64,000 nt of DNA from Deinococcus seoulensis (lineage in GTDB: Bacteria; Deinococcota; Deinococci; Deinococcales; Deinococcaceae), in contig NZ_BMQM01000011.1 in NCBI RefSeq assembly GCF_014648115.1, positions 1 to 64,000 of the forward strand. The letters are read 5' to 3'. Shown here piece after piece: positions 59,342 through 64,000 of the stretch; the first letter of the stretch is position 1, and each line of letters begins with the position of its first letter. The notes beneath the pieces were generated by a model. It had not been told where the DNA came from. It searched no databases and saw nothing but the letters and a program-made list of their open reading frames with translations. The position numbers and the translations under genes are program-made.

Positions 59342-60530
59342 GAGGGAACCTCCGGGTGGTGGGGAGAAGGACGAGGGTGGCCATGACGATCAGGGTCGCC
59401 TTGCCGGCCAGGGCGGCCAGCGCGAGGTGAGAGGGTTCAGGGGAGATCAGGAACGCGCAGGCGAGCGTCACGAGGTTGGCCGCCACGTACGCGCCGCCCA
59501 CGCGCCACAGCACGGCCGCCCCGCCGGACGCCAGCGCGTGGTTCAGGGCCGTTGCGGCCACCGTGAGCGCCAGGGTGCCCAGGCCCGTCAGGGACAGCAG
59601 CGGAATCACCGCGCCGCTCATGCCGGTCCCGAAGGCCAGTTGCGCGCTCCAGGCGGGCGCCAGCGCGAACAGCAGCGCCGGGAGGCCCGCGATGACCAGC
59701 GTGGCCGCCAGCGCCGCGCCCAGCAGCGGCCCCGTGCGCTCCCCGGCCGCCACGCGGCGCGCCACGACCGGGAACGCCGCGACCTGCACGGCCCACCCGG
59801 CGAAGAACACCACGCGCGCCAGCGTGGCGGCCGCCGCGTACGCACCGGCGTCGGCGGGGGGCAGCAGCACGCCGGCCAGCAGTACGTCGCCGTACAGCAG
59901 GGCGCTCTGCGCGGCGGCCACGAAGGTCAGGGGGGCCTTGCCCTCACGGCCGCCCGTGACAGTGGTCACGCTGGCAGCAGCCAGCGCGGGGCGGGGCCGC
60001 ACGACTGGCAGGGCCAGCAGCAGGCCCAGCAGGGTGGCGGTCACGGCGGCGGCCGGGCCGGGCAGCGTGGCCAGCAGCGGCGCGGTCAGGGCGACCTTTG
60101 CGCCGTGCTCGGTCATCAGGCTCCAGCCGAACGCGGCGCTGCGGCCGTCCCGCTGGGCCGCGCCGCGCCACGCGCCCAGCAGCACCATGGCCGGTACCGT
60201 GAGCGCGAAGGCCGCCACCCACACGGCCGGAACCCCGATGCGCGGCCCCAGCAGCGGCGAGAGCAGCAGCAGGGCCGCGCCCACCAGAGCGCCCGTGCGC
60301 AGGGCGGTTCCGGTGTTCGCTCCCCGGGCACGGCGGGACGTGGCCTGCTGGAACGCGATGGGCAGCGCGGCCGTCAGCATGAACAGGGACGTGAACGCCG
60401 CGAAGGCCCCGTAACCCGGCAGGTCCAGCCAGCGGCCCAGCAGCAGCGTGTACCCGTAGTTCAGGGCGCTGCTGCCCAGCACGGCCAGCAGGCTCAGCAG
60501 GCCCTGCATGGAGTCTCGTCGGTCGTTCAT
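59322..60530 (-). CDS. Wzx-like polysaccharide flippase (MATE/MOP superfamily)
   Basis: A 402-residue protein with about twelve hydrophobic helices and few charged loops. The N-terminal LGSSALNYGYTLLLGRWLDLPGYGAFAAFTSLFML is typical of O-antigen/polysaccharide flippases. It would move lipid-linked oligosaccharide across the membrane. AGGA precedes the ATG. First gene of the leftward envelope locus and overlaps the glycosyltransferase gene by 20 bases. Confidence 0.87.
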   Translation of the reverse strand: MNDRRDSMQGLLSLLAVLGSSALNYGYTLLLGRWLDLPGYGAFAAFTSLFMLTAALPIAFQQATSRRARGANTGTALRTGALVGAALLLLSPLLGPRIGVPAVWVAAFALTVPAMVLLGAWRGAAQRDGRSAAFGWSLMTEHGAKVALTAPLLATLPGPAAAVTATLLGLLLALPVVRPRPALAAASVTTVTGGREGKAPLTFVAAAQSALLYGDVLLAGVLLPPADAGAYAAAATLARVVFFAGWAVQVAAFPVVARRVAAGERTGPLLGAALAATLVIAGLPALLFALAPAWSAQLAFGTGMSGAVIPLLSLTGLGTLALTVAATALNHALASGGAAVLWRVGGAYVAANLVTLACAFLISPEPSHLALAALAGKATLIVMATLVLLPTTRRFPHVLPRL

Positions 60531-60622
60531 GTCTTCATCCTGCGGGGGGGACCCTTACGCGCGTCTTTCACATGCCCACGCAGCGGTGAAGATCGTCACA
60601 GCCGCCCTTTCGCAGACCGTCT

Positions 60623-61690
60623 TCATGAAGGTGGGGCCTGCGCGTGCGGCGTTTCACGGCTCCCCTGATGCACCACGCGGTCACGTCCGGCGTCCTTGGC
60701 GGCGTACAAGCGCGCGTCGGCCAGGGCCAGCCACCCGGGCACGCCCTCCGCCTCGGAGGCCAGGGCCATGCCGGCACTGACCGTCACGGGCGGGAACCCC
60801 GGCAACCGCTGCGCCCGCACGGCCCGCACGACCTGCCACGCGAGCGCCTGCGCGTCCTGCGGGTCGCGTCCGGCCAGCAGCAGCAGGAATTCCTCGCCGC
60901 CCCAGCGGATCACGGCGTCCTGCGGGGTCACGCTGCGTTCCAGCAGGTCGGCCAGCGCGATCAGGATCTCGTCGCCCCGGTGGTGACCCAGGCTGTCGTT
61001 CACGCGCTTGAAGTGATCGATGTCGATCAGGACGGCCGCCAGCCGCTGCGGGTGGGCGCGGGCGGCGCGCAGCGCTCCGTCCAGCCGCTCACGGCCCGAA
61101 CGGCGGTTCAGCACGCCGGTCAGCGGGTCCGTGAAGGCCAGGGTCGCCAGGGCGTCGTTACGCAGGTGCGCGCGGTGCAGGCTCTGCCCGTGCGCACTGA
61201 GAAACCAGATCAGGGTCGCGGCGAACCCGGTCATCAGCAGGCCCGGCGGGTCCAGTGGCCGCGCGGCCGCCACCGGGCCGACCAGCAGCAGGTACCCGGC
61301 CAGCGTCAGGGCCGCCGCTGCCGGGGCGCGCAGCCACGCGAACGCGAACAGCGCCATGGTCAGGAACCCGACCAGCAGCGTGGCAGACGGGATCTCGGCC
61401 CGCACGAACAGCAGCGCGGAACTCAGCACCCACAACTGCCCGCTGACGATCAGGATCAACTGGAACACGTGCGCGGGCACCCGCTGCCACGCGGCCAGAC
61501 CGACCAGCAGCAGGTTGAACCCCAGGCCCAGCAACGCCTGGAGGTTCAGGCCCGGCAGAGCGTTCGACTGGGCGTACTGGGCAATGCAGGCCTGAACGAG
61601 CGCAGCGAGCAGCGCCATGCCGACGTACAACCGCCGGAGGTGCTGCTCGCGCCCGCCCTCTACCAGCCCGCCAGGCTCGCCACCGAACAT
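60623..61690 (-). CDS. Membrane-bound diguanylate cyclase
   Basis: A 355-residue protein with about six hydrophobic helices (residues 20-175) and a GGDEF domain (about 185-345). The active site IRWGGEEFLLLLAG is intact (about residue 264), but the RxxD inhibitory site is not kept (TPQD). DPLTGVLNRRSG and DIDHFKRVNDSLGHHRGD complete the fold. TAAGTT lies six bases before the ATG and no ribosome-binding site is clear, so the mRNA may be leaderless. Encoded upstream of the envelope locus, whose activity cyclic di-GMP could influence; this is inference. Confidence 0.92.
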   Translation of the reverse strand: MFGGEPGGLVEGGREQHLRRLYVGMALLAALVQACIAQYAQSNALPGLNLQALLGLGFNLLLVGLAAWQRVPAHVFQLILIVSGQLWVLSSALLFVRAEIPSATLLVGFLTMALFAFAWLRAPAAAALTLAGYLLLVGPVAAARPLDPPGLLMTGFAATLIWFLSAHGQSLHRAHLRNDALATLAFTDPLTGVLNRRSGRERLDGALRAARAHPQRLAAVLIDIDHFKRVNDSLGHHRGDEILIALADLLERSVTPQDAVIRWGGEEFLLLLAGRDPQDAQALAWQVVRAVRAQRLPGFPPVTVSAGMALASEAEGVPGWLALADARLYAAKDAGRDRVVHQGSRETPHAQAPPS

Positions 61691-61756
61691 TCGCCTAACT
61701 TAAGCGAATCCCGCGCGGCGCTGCTTGAGAAGATGTTCATGCAGTCAGATGGACCT

Positions 61757-61810
61757 CTCCTGCTCGCAATCCGCTTGGATTGAACGGCGCCTTTCAATCG
61801 GAGTCCGTAT
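61757..61810 (-). repeat. Dispersed MITE-like repeat, copy 12 (short form)
   Basis: CTGCTCGCAATCCGCTTGGATTGAACGG...CTTTCAATCGGAGTCCGTAT, the hairpin end of the element, joined to the TGA stop of the aldehyde dehydrogenase on the minus strand. Confidence 0.75.
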
Positions 61811-63201
61811 CACTCGGTCTTGCTGCGGTGGGCGCCGTCGGGCGCGCCGATGGACACGGTCTTGATGTTCACGAATTGCAGGATGCCGTGGCGGCCCAGT
61901 TCCCGGCCGAAGCCGCTGTTCTTCACGCCGCCGAACGGCAGGCGCGGGTCGCTGGCGACCATCGAGTTGATGAACACCGACCCGGCCTCCAGGTCGGCGA
62001 TGAAGCGTTCCCGCTCGGCCGTATCGTTCGTCCAGGCGCTGCTGCCCAGCCCGAAGGTGGTGGTGTTCGCCAGTTCGACCGCCTCGTCGAGGCTCTGCAC
62101 CCGGAAGATCAGGGCGACCGGCCCGAAGGTCTCTTCCAGCCACACGTCCATGTCGGGGGTCAGCCCGTCCAGGGCGGTGACCGGGTAGTAGTTGCCCGGC
62201 CCCTGCGGCAGCTGCCCGCCCGTGCGGACGCGCGCGCCCTTGCTCACGGCGTCCTGCACCTGCTTGTGGATGTCCTCGCGGATCTGCGGCGTGGCGAGCG
62301 GGCCGACGTCGGTGTCTTCCAGTTCCGGGTTCCCGACCTTCAGGGCCTCCAGGCCAGCCACGAACGCGTCCGTGAAGGCGTCGTACACATCCGAATGCAC
62401 GATGAAGCGCTTGGCGGCGATGCAGCTCTGACCGTTGTTGATGGTGCGGGCCGTCACGGCCGTCTTCGCGGCCAGTTCGATGTCGGCGCTGGGCATCACG
62501 ATGAACGGGTCCGAGCCGCCCAGTTCCATCACGGCGGGCTTGAGTTCACCCCCGGCGGTGGCGGACACGGCCCGCCCGGCGCCCTCGGACCCGGTCAGGC
62601 TCACGGCGGTCACGCGCGGGTCCTTCAGGACGGCTTCCACGTCGCGGCTGCCGATCAGCAGGGTCGTGAACACGCCCGCCGGGAAGCCCGCCTCGCGCAG
62701 CACGTCCTCGATCGCCAGGGCGCAGCCGGGCACGTTGCTGGCGTGCTTGAGCAGTCCGGTGTTCCCGGCCATCAGGGTCGGCGCGATGAACCGGAACGCC
62801 TGCCAGTACGGGAAGTTCCAGGGCATGACGGCCAGCACCACGCCGAGGGGCTGGTGCGTCACGAACGCCTCGTCCGCCTCGGTCTGCACGGGTTCGGGCG
62901 CCAGGAACGCCCCGGCATGCTCGGCGTAGTACCGGCAGGCCGAGGCGCACTTCAGGACTTCCTGCCGCGCGGCCTCCAGGGTCTTGCCCATCTCTTGCGT
63001 GGCGAGCAGCGCGAGTTCCCCGGCGCGGCGTGCCAGGACGTCTGCGGCGGCGTTCATCCACGCGCTGCGCTGCTCGAAGGTGGTGCGGCGGTACTCGCCG
63101 TAGGCCGTGTGGGCGGCCGCGATGGCCGCCTGCACCTGCTCGGTGGTGTGCTCGTCGTAGGTGGCGAAAGTCTCGCCGGTGGCCGGATTAACGCTTTGCA
63201 T
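61810..63201 (-). CDS. gabD: NAD(P)-dependent succinate-semialdehyde dehydrogenase-type enzyme
   Basis: A 463-residue aldehyde dehydrogenase, oxidising succinate semialdehyde or a similar aldehyde to the acid. The coenzyme site is VMPWNFPYWQ, the catalytic Glu is in MELGGSDPF, and the nucleophilic Cys in NNGQSCIAAKR. C-terminal SVFINSMVASDPRLPFGGVKNSGFGRELG is typical of the GabD-like group. The substrate is assigned from overall similarity and may be broader. The ATG is seven bases after a -10 box, so the mRNA may be leaderless. Confidence 0.85.
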   Translation of the reverse strand: MQSVNPATGETFATYDEHTTEQVQAAIAAAHTAYGEYRRTTFEQRSAWMNAAADVLARRAGELALLATQEMGKTLEAARQEVLKCASACRYYAEHAGAFLAPEPVQTEADEAFVTHQPLGVVLAVMPWNFPYWQAFRFIAPTLMAGNTGLLKHASNVPGCALAIEDVLREAGFPAGVFTTLLIGSRDVEAVLKDPRVTAVSLTGSEGAGRAVSATAGGELKPAVMELGGSDPFIVMPSADIELAAKTAVTARTINNGQSCIAAKRFIVHSDVYDAFTDAFVAGLEALKVGNPELEDTDVGPLATPQIREDIHKQVQDAVSKGARVRTGGQLPQGPGNYYPVTALDGLTPDMDVWLEETFGPVALIFRVQSLDEAVELANTTTFGLGSSAWTNDTAERERFIADLEAGSVFINSMVASDPRLPFGGVKNSGFGRELGRHGILQFVNIKTVSIGAPDGAHRSKTE

Positions 63202-63208
63202 GCCTTCC

Positions 63209-63236
63209 GTTCTAGTCCGCGCAGCCCGCCCGTCAA
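63209..63236 (-). promoter_or_regulatory. Promoter of the aldehyde dehydrogenase gene
   Basis: Minus-strand TTGACG (63236-63231), 16-base spacer, TAGAAC (63214-63209), seven bases to the ATG. Confidence 0.55.
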
Positions 63237-63382
63237 TGTGAGACGGCGCTCCATGAAGCCCTCATTAAGAACCCCGTGACCAGCCTGGAGGTGACCGGCA
63301 CAGGGTGGGCAGCCGGGACAGGACGCCACAGCGCGAACGGAAAGGTTCGTTCCCGCGGGAGATCAGCGTGCTGGCGGCACCC

Positions 63383-64000
63383 TCAAACGGCGGCCGGGGT
63401 GGTCAGCGGGGACCGGAAGCCGCGCAGGCGCAGGGCGTTACTCAGGACGAACACGCTGGACAGACCCATGGCGGCCGCCGCCAGCACCGGGTTCAGGCGC
63501 AGGCCCAGGGCGGGTTCGAGCACACCGGCGGCGACCGGGATCAGCAGGACGTTGTACGCGAACGCCCAGAACAGGTTCCCGCGAATGTTGTTCAGGGTGG
63601 CGCGGCTCAGGGCGACGGCGTTCGGAACGCCGCGCAGGTCGCCGGACATCAGGATCACGTCGGCCGTCTCGGCGGCCACGTCGGTGCCGGTGCCGATGGC
63701 GACCCCCACGTCCGCCTGCGCCAGGGCGGGCGCGTCGTTGATTCCGTCCCCGACGAACGCGACGCGCTGCCCGGCCGCCTGGAGTTCCTTCACGGCGGCA
63801 CTTTTCTGCGCGGGGTGCACCTCGGCGCGCACGTCCGTGATGCCGAGTTGCCGGGCGACGGCCTGCGCGGTCCGGGCGTGGTCGCCGGTGATCATGACGA
63901 CCCGGCGGCCACTGGTCTGCATGGCCTGCACGGCTTCCAAGCTGCCGGGCTTGATGGGGTCCGCCACGGCCAGCGCGGCAATGATGTGGCCGTCCACGGC
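63383..64000 (-). CDS. copA: Copper-transporting P1B-type ATPase, C-terminal part (partial)
   Basis: The frame is open through the window edge, so only the last 206 or so residues are visible. The P-type ATPase hinge [14 protein letters not shown] and [20 protein letters not shown] are present, followed by the last two membrane helices ([47 protein letters not shown]). [23 protein letters not shown] contains the Met and Ser-Ser of Cu(I)-ATPases. It would export Cu(I). The N-terminal metal-binding and CPC segments lie beyond the window. Confidence 0.93.
   Translation of the reverse strand, partial: AVDGHIIAALAVADPIKPGSLEAVQAMQTSGRRVVMITGDHARTAQAVARQLGITDVRAEVHPAQKSAAVKELQAAGQRVAFVGDGINDAPALAQADVGVAIGTGTDVAAETADVILMSGDLRGVPNAVALSRATLNNIRGNLFWAFAYNVLLIPVAAGVLEPALGLRLNPVLAAAAMGLSSVFVLSNALRLRGFRSPLTTPAAV

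Overview
This window is chromosomal DNA of very high G+C content from what looks like a Deinococcus species or close relative. The evidence is the gene content (Mn and siderophore-type ABC importers, sucrase/ferredoxin-like protein, many GGDEF/HD-GYP/PAS signalling proteins), frequent 4-base start/stop overlaps, promoters with a -10 box only 6-7 bases from the start codon (leaderless mRNAs), and a dispersed hairpin repeat that recurs at least twelve times. No rRNA, tRNA, CRISPR array or intact insertion sequence is visible.

Layout. 64-8220: purine catabolism (xdhA-xdhB-xdhC-guaD) preceded by a divergent FAD dehydrogenase. 8386-10975: manganese/zinc-type ABC importer on the minus strand, with a DtxR/MntR-like palindrome touching the start codon. 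11076-15944: iron-siderophore import operon that begins with a 27-residue peptide. 16068-16442: PAS-only protein. 16529-24188: nitrate assimilation, with nirB-nirD-hemD leftward and nitrate reductase plus NarK-type transporter rightward. 24383-28124: TPR-GGDEF-EAL protein and an S8 peptidase lipoprotein, both chimeric in base composition because an A+T-rich block starts inside one and ends inside the other. 28618-32363: diguanylate cyclase and a copper cluster (DUF2946-like, YcnI, CopC, CopD). 32730-34596: fasciclin protein with a frameshifted start and a VanW-domain protein. 34749-37555: degenerate tyrosine-recombinase-like protein and a DEAD-box helicase. 37947-42957: GAF-PAS-GAF-HD-GYP protein, diguanylate cyclase and histidine kinase. 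43065-60530: a long, mostly leftward envelope locus. 60623-64000: diguanylate cyclase, succinate-semialdehyde-type dehydrogenase and the end of a copper P-type ATPase cut by the window edge.

The most system-like and least familiar region is 43065-60530. A flippase, a fused GT2-GT4 glycosyltransferase, two STAS proteins, a PP2C phosphatase/HATPase kinase fusion and a receiver protein lie upstream of a duplicated set of giant membrane proteins (GT-C-like, about 1065 and 1087 residues), lipoproteins and membrane-anchored secreted proteins. No sigma factor is present, so the partner switch may act on the glycan machinery itself or on a target elsewhere. This reading is inference from domains and gene order.

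Two genome-level patterns run through the window. A MITE-like repeat with ATACGGAnTCCG ends is joined directly to stop codons of nine genes. Leaderless promoters recur with the same spacing, some of them in front of very short ORFs.
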